DNA of 64,000 nucleotides from Mytilinidion resinicola. Lineage: Eukaryota; Ascomycota; Dothideomycetes; Mytilinidiales; Mytilinidiaceae. How positions within the stretch are numbered: the first letter of the stretch is position 1; each line of letters begins with the position of its first letter. The notes under the pieces are model-generated. The model searched no databases and was not told where the DNA came from. It saw only the letters and a program-made list of their open reading frames with translations. Positions 43,701 through 54,073 of the stretch are shown piece by piece. The stretch is from the NCBI RefSeq assembly GCF_010093595.1, contig NW_022985439.1:2334088-2398087 (forward strand), written 5' to 3'. Made by a program: the position numbers and the translations under genes.

Positions 43701-45077
43701 AGCATGGAGTCTGCCTCGGGCCAGTCCCCACCATCAGACGAAACTCCTAATGTCTCCCTCCTCGAAGAGCTCTTCCCCGAAACTGTGAAGCAGGGACAAC
43801 TTACTCTCCTCGACTCCCGCGAAGTACCGAAACTCAACTCACCCGCGACCTTGAAGTCATCCCAGCGTAATCCCAAATCCGGCCTCATTCGCCATCTCGC
43901 AGTATCCTCTCCCTCCGATCCAACTCCGGCGCCATCGCCATCTCAAGTTTATGCCGCGAAACTCGAATCCTCAGCTGCTAACCGCAACATCTTCCCCGGC
44001 GGCAACTCCACCACGGTCCTCCACCTCACCAACGCCTCAACGACCCTCACTGAAGCCGACTTCCACCGCCTCGTCCCGCACGGCGCCCACATCCCGCAGT
44101 GGAGCACTCCCACAACCGGCGGCATCGCCCGCATCGTCCCCGGCCGCGACACGGCAAGCCTCCAGCGCCAAAACCACTACTACCTCTTCTTCTCCTCCCC
44201 CGGTGCTGCCTACGCCTACCAGAACAACGCCGCCCGCATCCACAAGCTGGCGTCGATGCACACCGCCGGATCCATCTCCGACGCCATCCCCCCGCCGCCG
44301 GGCTTCTGCGAGGACGGCGAGGACATCGACGAGCTCATCAAGAGCTACGCGCTCGCGGTCCCGGGCCTCTCCCTGCACTTGAATCTCGAACCACCCCCCT
44401 TCAACCCCTTGCTCGCTGCCCTCGTCCACCACGGCGGCTACCGCGGCGTCGTGGGCCAGAACGGCGAGGTCGGCCGCCGCGTGCTGCTTGAGGTCGCGGG
44501 CCGCAATCTCGGGCGACGCATACTGTATAACGCGATTAAGCATGACGGCTTCCGTCGCGGGATGCTGTGGCCCATCTCTGGTGGGCTGGGGGGCGTGCTC
44601 AACCTCGGCGATATCGTGGGACTCGAGAGTCTTGTTCGGCGGAAAGCGGGCGCGGGGTATTACGCCCTCGGCGTGGGCGAGGCGGGTACGCTGTTCCGCG
44701 ATATCAATCTAGAGAGCGGCAGCGAGGCGGAGTTCCAGCCGACGTTTGGCGTGGAGCTGGACGCCGCGCCGCAGTTTGGCGGCGAGCGGGGCGTCGCGCG
44801 GTTTAAGGGCGAGCTTGGCGCGGGGAGTGGGAGTGGGAGGGGCGTGGGGCCCGAGTCAGAGGAGGCGCGGTTGAGGCAGAGTGTATACGTGCTGAAGAAG
44901 AAGGTGCATGGGCGGTATGTGGTCGAGTTTGAGGACGAGGGGGCGGCGAAGAGGTTTGCGCGGGTTTGGAGGGGGAGGGTTATTTCGGAACATTGGATGA
45001 ACATGAGTGGTGGGAAGGAGGGGCAGGAGAGGAGGGTGGAGGAGGGGAGGGTGGTGCATACGGAGGTTTTGTGGTAG
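40722..45077 (+). CDS. Large protein of unknown function with possible RNA-binding-like C-terminus
   Basis: 1451-aa single-exon protein. The N-terminus is Pro/Arg/Ala-rich without acidic residues (about 1-60), as in mitochondrial presequences. Residues about 60-330 are low complexity, including a QTQTQTQ run; two 19-residue tandem units follow at about 329-366. The middle (380-750) is helical with coiled-coil character. The C-terminal ~370 residues look globular: TTVLHLTNASTTLTEADFHR, NHYYLFFSSPGAAYAYQNNA and GRYVVEFEDEGAAKRFARVW recall the strand-helix pattern of an RRM-like fold. This is a weak resemblance. The frame is open for 4.3 kb with no intron, so the gene is real. A mitochondrial RNA-related role is only a guess. 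Confidence 0.8.
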   Translation: MPPPSLLRPRPLAPAWSSTLTTLSTALAAPPRKRIRLCGPNPDFDLVPAWRRPYATAGQAAREDAADAWAAGVDAASRYEAASPLREPRPHAEPAPAYVGRRFVGLPAGEEGARGMPRLEGAGAGSETLGEEDAGARGGGRVGRGPQTQTQTQTQMQREGDGLGRHTAARGLEGMELFRIRKYIGRDVGGAGRGKMRVGEGRTARSLLEGRERAAVPLRKHTYGRKYLDFPSVAAGPQGRIQTRERRVEAREAGAPLEQVGVEERIVDRTRRVKRRAGLEADGGRRGNAAVKRRLDRQDRSERMHAKKILAGAIERGARAKEEQQRDVEDAERDRWKPLVYSGSTTVEDPERDRWKPLAHSGSSTVDDIVHTGTSTPELAKRRTEPRPAQKQFKFSEILPESHSSLRHAILASLRVHHLHENFLRETRVALQLLNGPAAKSDMLNLFSEAESTVKETRILCDDFRSVQANNALVREASRLPPAEAALFYGKWLVEIFNSRLASWKRYLEYLSKSDSEKKIIQEKRRLRSSQNAIDAGEESPQKMRSPVMSPSHSTTLPDSSQSLSRDDTALTHAIRKAKGRSEVQGELLRECCESLKSLSDSSGKLEILRICFEARSSLLKATGLCASFLRARQIRSRREACSRTSPVQAVIAEANLLFRSVSVSRSRGKKALEHFKRSPGEREIRAVEDKISVLKRICVELERRLRDMHVSAQRGDALQRLLEIAPSLKPGKKTRKADEGPPLVRAVLSTVPEISLAANWPASRPTDDLEPNKPVPQLPRRRFSETAWEALTADEKPLVSFVDERPISRLRDEPERNKSVPQAPKMSNGLQVSEPASEVLPGEGQGLVRKTTSKDPLAAQDTLALVEELVRRLTKVEIDRYLKEELHVQIPQLVQSAAVSDSSQQSRQGGNATGKGEGGRQESRRLLNVEPEDDSTSAKTGAQIQSDSLYSQARSANGGVIRQPIEEWTRQVGHESNDSRVLSQLDVRRDSESMESASGQSPPSDETPNVSLLEELFPETVKQGQLTLLDSREVPKLNSPATLKSSQRNPKSGLIRHLAVSSPSDPTPAPSPSQVYAAKLESSAANRNIFPGGNSTTVLHLTNASTTLTEADFHRLVPHGAHIPQWSTPTTGGIARIVPGRDTASLQRQNHYYLFFSSPGAAYAYQNNAARIHKLASMHTAGSISDAIPPPPGFCEDGEDIDELIKSYALAVPGLSLHLNLEPPPFNPLLAALVHHGGYRGVVGQNGEVGRRVLLEVAGRNLGRRILYNAIKHDGFRRGMLWPISGGLGGVLNLGDIVGLESLVRRKAGAGYYALGVGEAGTLFRDINLESGSEAEFQPTFGVELDAAPQFGGERGVARFKGELGAGSGSGRGVGPESEEARLRQSVYVLKKKVHGRYVVEFEDEGAAKRFARVWRGRVISEHWMNMSGGKEGQERRVEEGRVVHTEVLW
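41159..41192 (+). repeat. (CAGACG)n microsatellite in coding sequence
   Basis: About five hexamer units encode the QTQTQTQTQMQ run of the 1451-aa protein. Hexamers keep the frame when they slip. Confidence 0.85.
41706..41819 (+). repeat. 57-bp in-frame tandem duplication
   Basis: GAGGATGCCGAACGAGACC (41706) and GAGGATCCCGAACGAGACC (41763) begin two 57-bp units, encoding ERDRWKPLVYSGSTT and ERDRWKPLAHSGSST. Confidence 0.85.
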
Positions 45078-45972
45078 GGGATGTATTTGTATGTGTGGGT
45101 GGGATGGGGGTTGCTGCATTGCGGAGCGGTGTTTCTTGTGTATATGGTGCATTTGTAGTATATAAATGTGATCTCCTGATTGGCTTCAGACTGCTGGGAA
45201 CGGTGCTTTTCGATTGGTGCCATATCTGCATTTCCTCTTCTGTCAGAACCACCAGCGTCATTCAACATGTGGTGTCTCGAGAAGGTAGCTTTTGACAACG
45301 AGAAAGCGTGGAGTCACGACCTCAGGAGTGTGCCATGCAGTGTTTCAAGTCTTCAAGATCCTATCTTGTTTGTATCCTTTAGATCAGAGTGCAATCCAGA
45401 CTGTCTTCCCGCCTCCAATTCCAAGTGCTCCCAAATCAGCCCCCCTCGGCTCTCCCTCTGAGCTTCGCCACAACCTCAGACCGCCCTCCACCTTCTCTCT
45501 CACCATCAAAACTCACCCATCAAAACCAACCCAAAATCTATGCGAGATTCATCCCGAGCTTCACACCCCAGACTTCACTGTCAGCAACCTAGGCAAAACT
45601 ACACACTTTGTCGGCAATCATGGTCTTTTTATCCCAGATCTTCCCGGTGCTGCCGCCAACCCCGCAAACCGACTCCACACGATGACGACGGCGCACCGTA
45701 CCTGCGGTACAACGGTAACCCCAACGGTCACGGCCGCGCCTTGAATTTTCAACGTAGAGCTTTTTGGCAGCGGCTCATCGTGCTCCCTTTTGCTGCTAGC
45801 CTCTCGAGCTGCTGGGTCGCCGTGTCGCGAGTATGGAGTCCAGTGAGCGCGGAGGGTATAAAACCCACCGCCATGCCCAGCTTCATGAGCTGCAACTTTC
45901 GACGATCTAAAATTGCTCTAAATATACACAAATTTCCCCGCGAACACCACCCCCAGGCCCCAGTTCGCCCAA
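45078..45972. other. Intergenic, alpha-galactosidase promoter
   Basis: Contains the TATA box at 45857-45863. Open frames of up to ~200 codons here run through the promoter in C-rich sequence and show no domain. Confidence 0.5.
45857..45863 (+). promoter_or_regulatory. TATA box of the alpha-galactosidase gene
   Basis: GGGTATAAAACCC centred about 115 bp before the ATG at 45973. Confidence 0.55.
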
Positions 45973-47929
45973 ATGCATCTCCTTTCCCGCCGTCGAGTCC
46001 CCCTCATCTCTCTCGTCTCCCTCCTCTCCCTCGCCCTCGCCCTCGTCCGCCCAGTCGCGTCGTATGTCTCGGCCGACGGCACCGTCGTCATCCCCGGCGC
46101 GTCGTCGTACAACGGGCTCAACTTGGTCCCGCAGATGGGGTGGGATAACTGGAATGCGTTTGGGTGCGATGTGAATGAGACGTTGGTGCTGAGGACGGCG
46201 GAGAGGATGGTGCGGTATGGGCTGAGGGATTTGGGGTATCGGTATGTGGTGTTGGATGATTGTTGGAGTGTTGGGAGGAATGAGACGGGGTTTTTGGTTG
46301 AGAATCGTGAGTGCGGTGGTTCTCACTGTGTTGAAGAGTTTGGGGCGTTTGGGGCGTTTGGGGTTGGTTTGGATAGGTGGGCTAATTTGATGCAGCGAAG
46401 ACGTTTCCGCATGTGAGTTTTCAGGCCTTGAGATGAAGCGGGGTTTTTAGAGTTGAAGGTGGGCATGTGATGCTGATGGTCCTAGGGAATGAAATACGTC
46501 GCTGATACGATCCACTCCCTTGGCCTTAAATTCGGGATGTATTCCTCCGCTGGCGTGTTCACCTGTGGTCGCTACCCTGGCTCTTTGGGTAACGAGCAGA
46601 AAGATGCCGATTACTTCGCCTCCGTGGGCGCAGACTATTTGAAATACGATAATTGCTTTAATCAAGGCCAATCTGGGACGGCGCAGATCTCGTTTAATAG
46701 GTACAACGTCATGTCACAAGCGTTGAATAGAACGGGACGACCGATTGTGTATTCATTGGTACGTTGAAAGATATCTAGTGAAAAACGGGAGATGGGAAAA
46801 CCAGATTAGGGCTAACGATCCCATAGTGCAATTGGGGCGATGACAATCCATATGATTGGGCATACACGATTTCCAACTCAGGGCGTATGTCTGGGGATGT
46901 GTATGATTCGTTCAATCGACCGGATAGTCGCTGCCCGTGTACGGAGGCGATTGGGTGCGCGTGGCCAGGTTTTCATTGCTCCGTTATGAATATCTTGAAT
47001 AAGGTGCGTGACCAAAATAATGTATCTGTTGGCGATGAAGGCTGATAAGACTGTGTAGATGGCGTCAATTCAGTCCCGGACGATGTCTGGGTACTTCAAT
47101 GACATGGATATGTTAGAAGTCGGGAACGGAGGTCAGAGCGGTAAGCAACCTTTTCTCCATAGCTCAGTACAGAGTCAAGCTAATGAGTTTACAGACAACG
47201 AGTACGTCGTCCACTTCTCCATGTGGGCAATGAATGCTTCTCCACTGCTAATAGGCACCAACGTACTCACTCTCTCTCCCGCCAATCTCGCAATCTACTC
47301 CAACCCAGCCGTCATCGCACTCAACCAAGACCCTTCCGCGACCGCTGCAGTCCGCAAATGGCGGTATTTCGTGGACCCAGACGAGACCGGTGAGGGCGAA
47401 ATAGCGCTCTGGACCCGCAGTCTCAATAACACCGACCAGGTGGTTGCGCTGCTGAACGCTGCAAATACGAGTATGATGATGAACGCCACCATGAATGATA
47501 TCTTCCTGGATCCTAGGACAGCAGGCGCGTATCAGGCGCCTCCGCAGTTGAGTGAGACGTGGGATGTGTAAGTTTTGAGGACTCTCGGATAGACTGACCA
47601 TCGAGTTTGCCTACCAAGTATGAGGCTAACAAAGCCGCAGCTATGATCTCTGGGCCAACCGAATGAGCAATGCTGAAGCTGGAGCTATCATCAACGGCAC
47701 CGCGATGAATTTGACCGCCAATACGAATAGTACGCTTACGCGGTATAACGCCACTGCAACGAGTTATGCGCAGGGTCTATTGAATAACGACACCGCTCTG
47801 CTTGGGTTGAAGGTGGGAAGTATTGCGCCAGGAGGGACGTGGTCGGCTATGATCCCGAGACATTCGGTTGGGCTGTATAGGCTGAGGCAGAGGGAGAGTA
47901 AGGTAGTAAGAAGGAAGGATGAGTTGTAG
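45973..47929 (+). CDS. Alpha-galactosidase, glycoside hydrolase family 27, with C-terminal KDEL
   Basis: 514-aa retaining glycosidase cleaving terminal alpha-1,6-galactose from raffinose-type sugars or galactomannan. Signal peptide about 1-29 ([20 protein letters not shown]). Seven exons: 45973-46306, a 17-nt exon 46396-46412, 46486-46758, 46827-47003, 47059-47140, 47195-47567, 47641-47929. All introns are GT-AG and in phase. GH27 landmarks are [36 protein letters not shown], nucleophile Asp172 in YLKYDNC, and acid/base Asp241 in FNRPDSRC; also [15 protein letters not shown]. The chain ends [12 protein letters not shown] is an ER-retrieval signal, unexpected for an enzyme normally secreted. 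Several N-glycosylation sites (NGT, NLT, NST, NAT) occur near the C-terminus. Confidence 0.94.
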
Positions 47930-48290
47930 GTGAACCTCAAGCTAAGAGAAAAGTTTGATTTCATTAGCTTCAACATCAGGTACACCACGCTTCACCGTTC
48001 TAGCGAGCCTACAACGTTATATCACGGGCATCAAAATAAGAGCACTGTGAATCTTTCCGCAGATTTACATCTTTACGAAATGATCGCGTGGCTGGCAACC
48101 TGCGAGCCTTCAACCGTGGGAAATGGATATTCTCAATACACTATTATGCACAGGTGCGTTGACTGCCCAAACCTCTTTCCTTTGCGCCTAGGTAGGACCC
48201 ACTCAAACACGTGACTGGCGCGTGCGGACTGCGCCAGAAATGGGTTATTTTGCATTGTGAGGCTGTCTAATTCTAAATGCTTGTTTCCCG
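47930..48290. other. Convergent intergenic region
   Basis: 3' flanks of the galactosidase and the flavin monooxygenase. No other signal. Confidence 0.5.
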
Positions 48291-49959
48291 TTATAGCCGT
48301 GCGCGTTCTACGTATGTATCAGCCGGTTTCGCTGACTCTACTCCTTTGAGTTGCTTCTCGACAAGCGCAGCGGTATCTTTCCAGTTCTGGATTCGATTCT
48401 GCATCGTCTTCTCCGCAATCGCTAGCCACGCTGGATCCCATTTCAGCAACCGCCTTCCTGGAACACCAGGTGCTGGCTCGCCAGCCAACTTCCGAAGAGC
48501 CTCGAAGTACTCCTCAAAGTCGGGAGCCACCTTGAAGAATGGCTGTCCATCCCCTCGCTTCCTGAGTCTGTCTTCTTCCCATTCTTTTTGGCCTTCTTTT
48601 GAGGGTAATTGGGCACGCCCAGCCAGGTACCGCGCCACGGCAACGGCTTGCCATTCGAAGACCAGAAAAGTGAACCCTGCCGAGACCTATTTTTTGTTAG
48701 CTAGTTCTGTCCTGGGAACGGAAAGGTCTGAGCTCACCCCTCCCACAAAGCTCAATGTCGGGTCATCCTGCATGAAAATGTGTTCATACGTCCCCAGAAT
48801 TCGGCGATTCGCAATCTTAACAGATGGAAGGAATGGCAAGCTGAAGTCGTAGCCAGTGCCAAAGATGATATGATCCACATTATCGACCTTGGTACCGTCT
48901 GAGAAGTAAACTGTTCGGCTGTTTGGGGACGTAGAAACGTGCGATATGGTAGGCTTCAGTGCTATCTGAGGATGCTCGAACGGGACTGTGCCGTATACCC
49001 GATGAGGTTCTCGTATCGACGAGTACACTGGAGACTTTGCTACGGCTGCGATCTGTCGAGCGATATCCGTTGCGGACACTGAAGCTCCGATGGTGACGAC
49101 AGTCTATTAAAATTCAAGTCAGTACTCGATATCTTCTTTTATGAGAATTGCTCAATCTTACCTTGCCACGATACCGTTCCGGCCCACGGTAGATCTTGCT
49201 ATGCTCCACAACACCCGGGTGATTCTCACTGAACTCCGCGAGTCCCTTCACCTCCGAAAATCTAGGGATACTATAATGCCCGCTCGCAACCACCAGCGCA
49301 TCAAAGGTCTCTTGCCACCAGTAATTGTGCTTCCCGCCGGGCAAGGCTTTCCTCAGAGTCAGCACCCACTCCTTCCCAACCTTCTCCGCTTTCTCCACCG
49401 ACGTGTTGTATTCCACTAGCTGGCGGTACCCATTCCGATCAATCAGGTTCTCGACCCATCCTCGAATGATTTCGCTCTTGTGGAACGCGGCATCGGGATC
49501 AATGACCCCGTTGGCGTCTGGTTCCTGGTTCTTTGGGAACTTCTCTTTCGAGAAGGCCATTATGCGGCCGTCGATGTTGCTGATCATCCCAGGATACACA
49601 GGGGTGTATGTATACCGATATTCTCTCCCATTAATCTTCTCTTCTTGGGTAGTAAGAGCCGGAAACGTTTCAGGCACCGGAATGGGCTGGTCGGCTGTCT
49701 GATCAATGAGTGCTCGGAGTGATGGTATCCGGGGCTGGTTATTATTGTCCTCGATCCTAGAATCCGGTGATTAGAATTGTGTATTGAGGTTATTGAGAAT
49801 CGTCGTTTTGGCTGGTTCTTACCATATCCCGCCAGCTTTCTCTCGTCTCTCGAAGACGCGGATGACGTCGAATGTCTTCTCTTCGGTCAACGCATCAATG
49901 GTGATGGCTCCAGCCGGCCCCGCGCCAATAACGGCTACTCTTTTGATATTCGAAGCCAT
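48291..49959 (-). CDS. Flavin-containing monooxygenase-like protein
   Basis: 497-aa FAD/NADPH monooxygenase of the FMO type. Start at 49959 (MASNIKRVAVIGAGPAG); the FAD Rossmann motif GAGPAG is at residues 12-17. Four exons: 49959-49823, 49756-49162, 49103-48738, 48686-48291, all GT-AG and in phase. FVHSK-like GVVEHSKIYRGPERYRGK precedes the second (NADPH) Rossmann motif TVVTIGASVSATD. FGTGYDFSLPFLPS is the conserved late FMO segment. FMOs oxidise soft nucleophiles such as sulphur and nitrogen. It lies next to a Dal5/Soa1-type permease and two TauD-type dioxygenases, so an organosulfur substrate is plausible. No lesions seen. Confidence 0.9.
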
Positions 49960-50729
49960 TCTTGCTGCTGCAAAAACCAAAAGTACGAAAAATGAAAGTT
50001 TGCTGGCCGCGGTTTCGAGGCAGAAAGAACCTAGTTCACGATCATATTATCAAGCATCGCCCAAGCTACTGCCACGACTAAAGATCGCCGGTACCGCTAC
50101 AAAAATTGAGCAGGGCTGAAAGCTAGCACTCCCGGTGGGAAAGCCGCACCCGGACTGAGGGTCCACGGTCTTAACTAAAAGCTAGTCCGCGAACTACGCG
50201 ATTCACGCTTGAGTTAGCGAATATTAAGCATTCCTGGGGTGCTATGGCGAATATTTCTATGGAGCGGCGTTAGCGGTGGTAGTTAAGCGATCTGCAGATA
50301 GCTACGCCCGATGCGACGAGCACGCCATGATGCTTATTCGGGGGATGCCGCGAATGGAGAAGCTGATGGGGGCCTTGGATAACTGTTATCTCGGATCGCT
50401 ATGCCGAAGGATGCGAGGGGAGAAAGGCATCCGTTGAGTCCCGCGATATGGCATTTTTTCGAAAAATTAAGAGTTCCTTTTTCATACTCATTAAGAAACT
50501 ATCAACACGATTTGGTTTAAACATCTTTGGTTGCTTGATTTCGAAGAGTGGTTCGCTATGTAGCTGAACCCTCTACGAATATAACTGTTCCTTGATTTTG
50601 ATAGCTAGCCCCTCTGCGAATGCAATCCCTAACGTCCCTTTCCTCCCTTCTCCAACACCTCACTAAGTCGCAACTATATCTCAACGAAATGTTTCCTTGA
50701 TCAATAGAGCGCTTGGTCGAGGTAATCGA
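49960..50729. other. Intergenic, FMO promoter
   Basis: No coding recognised. Several GCGATC and TTAGCG-like short words recur (50.16-50.42 kb) without a clear repeat. Confidence 0.4.
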
Positions 50730-53125
50730 TCATGCCTCCAAGACCCGTGACTTGACATCGACCTTCTTATCTCGCCCACCAACGTTCTCAAGGCTGGCGT
50801 GGGCACTGACGGGCCCAGTCGCCACGGCAGCCGGGAAACTCTCAATCCCGCGTTCCTGCTTGAAGTGCAGGATATACGCCAACGCAGACGCACAGATGAT
50901 TTGGACAATCCAGAACCCGGCCGCGGTGAAGTTGCCAGACCGGACGGCGGGCTGATCAACTGTCTGGAATACGGCGAGCGGACTGTGAAATCGCTGTTAG
51001 AGAAAATGCCACTTCCGAGTCTTTTTAGAAACTTACATCGTCGCAGCGAAGACCTGTGACCAGACTTGGAGCCCAGCGCCTGCAAAAGCACGCGTAGCAG
51101 GGTCTCCAGAGAGCATCTCGTTTGTCCACGCCCAGAACATGCTACGCGGTGTTAGAGGAGCTCGGGGACTTGGATGGACGACTTACCAATTCGAGGCCTC
51201 TCCCCAGCCGGTTTGGTAGTATAAGAACCACCGGAAGGCCTTGTTCTTAGGGAATACCGGGGTGGTGGCGAGGAGGATGCAGACTATGAAATTGACGGTT
51301 GCGCCTAAGATGAGCATAGGCCAGCGGCGACCTTTGAAAATGGTGTCGCCTGGGGAGCTGCGTTAGTACCGGTTTAAAATTACAATGTGAACGTTTCTAA
51401 CTTACTCGCCCAAGCCATCAGGGTGGTGACTGTGATGGTGACTGCGTAAAGAGGCGTGGTGTAGTTGTCTAATTGCTGATTAGGAAAGCTCGCGGGGACT
51501 GTCGGTGAAGAGACGTACTGATCTGCGGAACGGTGTAGGACCCCTTCTTTATCTTGTTCCAGGCTTTGAACCAAAAGGCCATCGATTGGTTTGGCAGGTA
51601 TCCGATGTTTTGAGAGCTGTGAATTGTTAGTGGTAGATGAGAGCGAAGGAATAGGAGAATATTTACGCGGCGATCAACCATAGGATCCAGATCTCAGGAG
51701 TCGTAAACCATCGTATAACCTGGGTACGGGTAAATGCCCCTTGCCTGACCCGACCTTCTTTCGGTTGTCGATCTCTGGCCAACTCGATTTCCTAGGGGGC
51801 TATGAGCTACAGAAAACCAGACGGAGGAACATGATCATACCTCCGCAGAGAACATGAAATTCGGCTTCAAACGCGATGGTATGTCGGGGAGCAGGAAAAG
51901 TTGCGGGACGATGACACCGAGAGATATGATACCGTCGATAATGAAGAGCTGCCGAATAATTAACATCAATGGTGTATTTGCAATGGAGAACTTACCCATT
52001 GCCAACCAGCTAGACCATGGACACCGTTTAATCCCTTATACGCTGCCGCTTGAAGATACGCGCTGAACATCGGACCCGCTTGCGCTGCCATGTTGACAAT
52101 TGCCAGTCGCTATTCAGGAGTTAGTAACGGATCCCTCTGAGCCACTTTAGAGAAACCTACTCGAGCGAGTTCGCCTTTTTGGTACCAAGATCCGCAGAGA
52201 AACATGACTGTTCTGGAGTCAGATCGGAATTTCCGATTTCAAGAATTAGATATACTGACTGGCTGAATAGTGGCCTCTGCAAGGATTTAATTAATATCGA
52301 TAAGTTGGACAATTTAGATTTGCAGACTTACGTTTCAAACACTGCAAGAAGCGCCCGCAAGACGTACATCTGGGTCGGCGATCTCATTTGTGACTGTCCA
52401 AAGGTGCTGTGTCTTCGTCAGCTCTATTTAATGCAGCTCTTCTAGATAAGAGGAGACCCACCATATCGTCCATCCAATCTCGAGAAACGGAATGAAGTAT
52501 TTGGGATTGGTCCGAGTGAGCAGTAAGTTGGTGGGGACGAGGGCAAGAATCTGAGGAAAATCAGCAGCTGATAATGAACTTTATGAGTGTCAAGACCTAC
52601 AGAAGCGACGCTGTAAGAAGTCTGTTCTTTAACATTAGTTTTGTTTTCAAATGGGGATTTGGTGCGAACTTGCGTTTGCATAGTTGAGTTGCTGCGAAAA
52701 TTAGTGGGTTTCAACATCTAGGATGGACGACTAACATTTCCAAAAAGATCGAGGTCTTCTTTCATTCCAGAAACAAAGGCGGTGTTCAGGTTGGCTCTGC
52801 ACGAGGTCAATGGTGGCTCGGCGAATTGATTCCTAGCGGGTATTACCTGTCGAGGAACTTGATGAAAGTTCCCAAACATCCGAAGGTTACGAGTGTGATA
52901 TCGACTTTGAAAAGCAGTTTCCGCTCCTAGAAAAGTTAGCATTCAATCCAGGACCCATTCCTCGAGTTGTGCCATTACCTCTGGGCTTTTGTCCCAGGTA
53001 TCCCACAGATAGCTTCTCCAAGACCTGTTCTTCGCAGAGACATCGACGCCGTTTTCGATTCCGATGGGTTTGACATGATCGATGTCCAGCCGAGGGACGT
53101 TCTCTGCCAACCGAGGAAGCGCCAT
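50730..53125 (-). CDS. MFS anion:cation symporter (Dal5/Tna1/Soa1-type permease)
   Basis: 12-TM plasma-membrane permease of the allantoate-permease (ACS) family. Start at 53125 ([13 protein letters not shown]); stop TGA at 50730-50732 after VKSRVLEA. The coding order can be followed through about 17 exons separated by short GT-AG introns: [20 protein letters not shown] (TM1), [132 protein letters not shown], and a cytosolic tail. Some exons encode only five to eight residues. Family members carry allantoate, nicotinate, vitamins or sulfonates (yeast Soa1). Divergent from TauD-type gene 1 at 54074. Confidence 0.87.
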
Positions 53126-54073
53126 TTCTGATGTAGTCCGGAGAGAGCTCAGTTGGGCTTTTCAAGTGAAGCCCTTAACTGAAACTCTGCTCATTATCAA
53201 ATCTCAAGATCCCAACGCTAGCGATCAGCAAGAACACCCCCGAATGAGGTGCGATGCTGTCTAACTCCTCCTGCCATAGACTCCGCCCCATGGTGCGCGG
53301 CGGTGACGAACGCATCCGAGTCCAGATGATCTGTTCTCGAAATGGCGACACATGTACTCCAGATGGCAGAATATCCAAGACTCAGAGTCCCACGCTCAAC
53401 GGTGCTTCGTCGGCCTCGCTATGTTTCTACCAGATTTCCTGCGAATCGGATTGAAAGTTCCCTTATCTTATGGCTCTAGGGGACCGCCCGAGTCAAGAGA
53501 TATGCTTTTACTTAGAACACCTGACAGCGTGGTCTTGAGAGTGGAATGCTAGTCGTGTTTAGGCTTGACGTGTGCATAAGCGAATATCACGTTTAGAATC
53601 CCTGTCAGCACGTATTTTGTGGAGAACGTCTCCCCGCGTGACGGTAGCGAGAAAGAGCCACATTGTAGGGATAGGACGACCACTCGCGGGAATTAGAGCG
53701 TCATCAGAGACCTTGCTAGCACTATGTATGATAATGGATATGCTGGTTCCACGATCGCAACAGGCGGCTAAATCCGAGCTTGAGTCAGGGATAGATTTCC
53801 ACCAATCACGGAGCACATACAAAAGCAGAGGACTTATGACTATGGTTTGGCTTGCACTCACCACGACACTCGGGCATAAGGCCGAGTCTTGAGCCCACTT
53901 TTGACCAGAGTGGACACCCACGGTATCTCCGTGAGTTCTAGCAGCTGGCCTCCGATCTCGCAATGGGACAAGAATTTGTGGAAGGACCTGTTCCGTGGCA
54001 GACGTTGTTCCTTTGCTTGTAAGGCATCTTTTTGCGAAGTTCTTTCTTGTGAAGTTTAGAGCGACGACAACCA
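53126..54073. other. Shared promoter with degraded coding remnants
   Basis: Between the divergent permease and TauD genes. The minus strand at 53.56-54.07 kb has an open frame containing GGQLLELTEIPWVSTLVKSG (in one frame) and SPLLLYVLRDWWKSIPD (in another), joined by a plausible GTGAGT intron. It may be a decayed gene. No family could be assigned with confidence. Confidence 0.3.

Noticed and set aside
44037..44543. 168-codon minus-strand open frame, Val/Gly/Asp-rich
   Set aside because: Antisense of the GC-rich 3' part of the 1451-aa gene; composition typical of shadow frames.
45540..46148. 202-codon plus-strand frame upstream of and overlapping the galactosidase start
   Set aside because: Passes through the TATA box and the signal-peptide exon in another frame; Pro/Arg-rich shadow.
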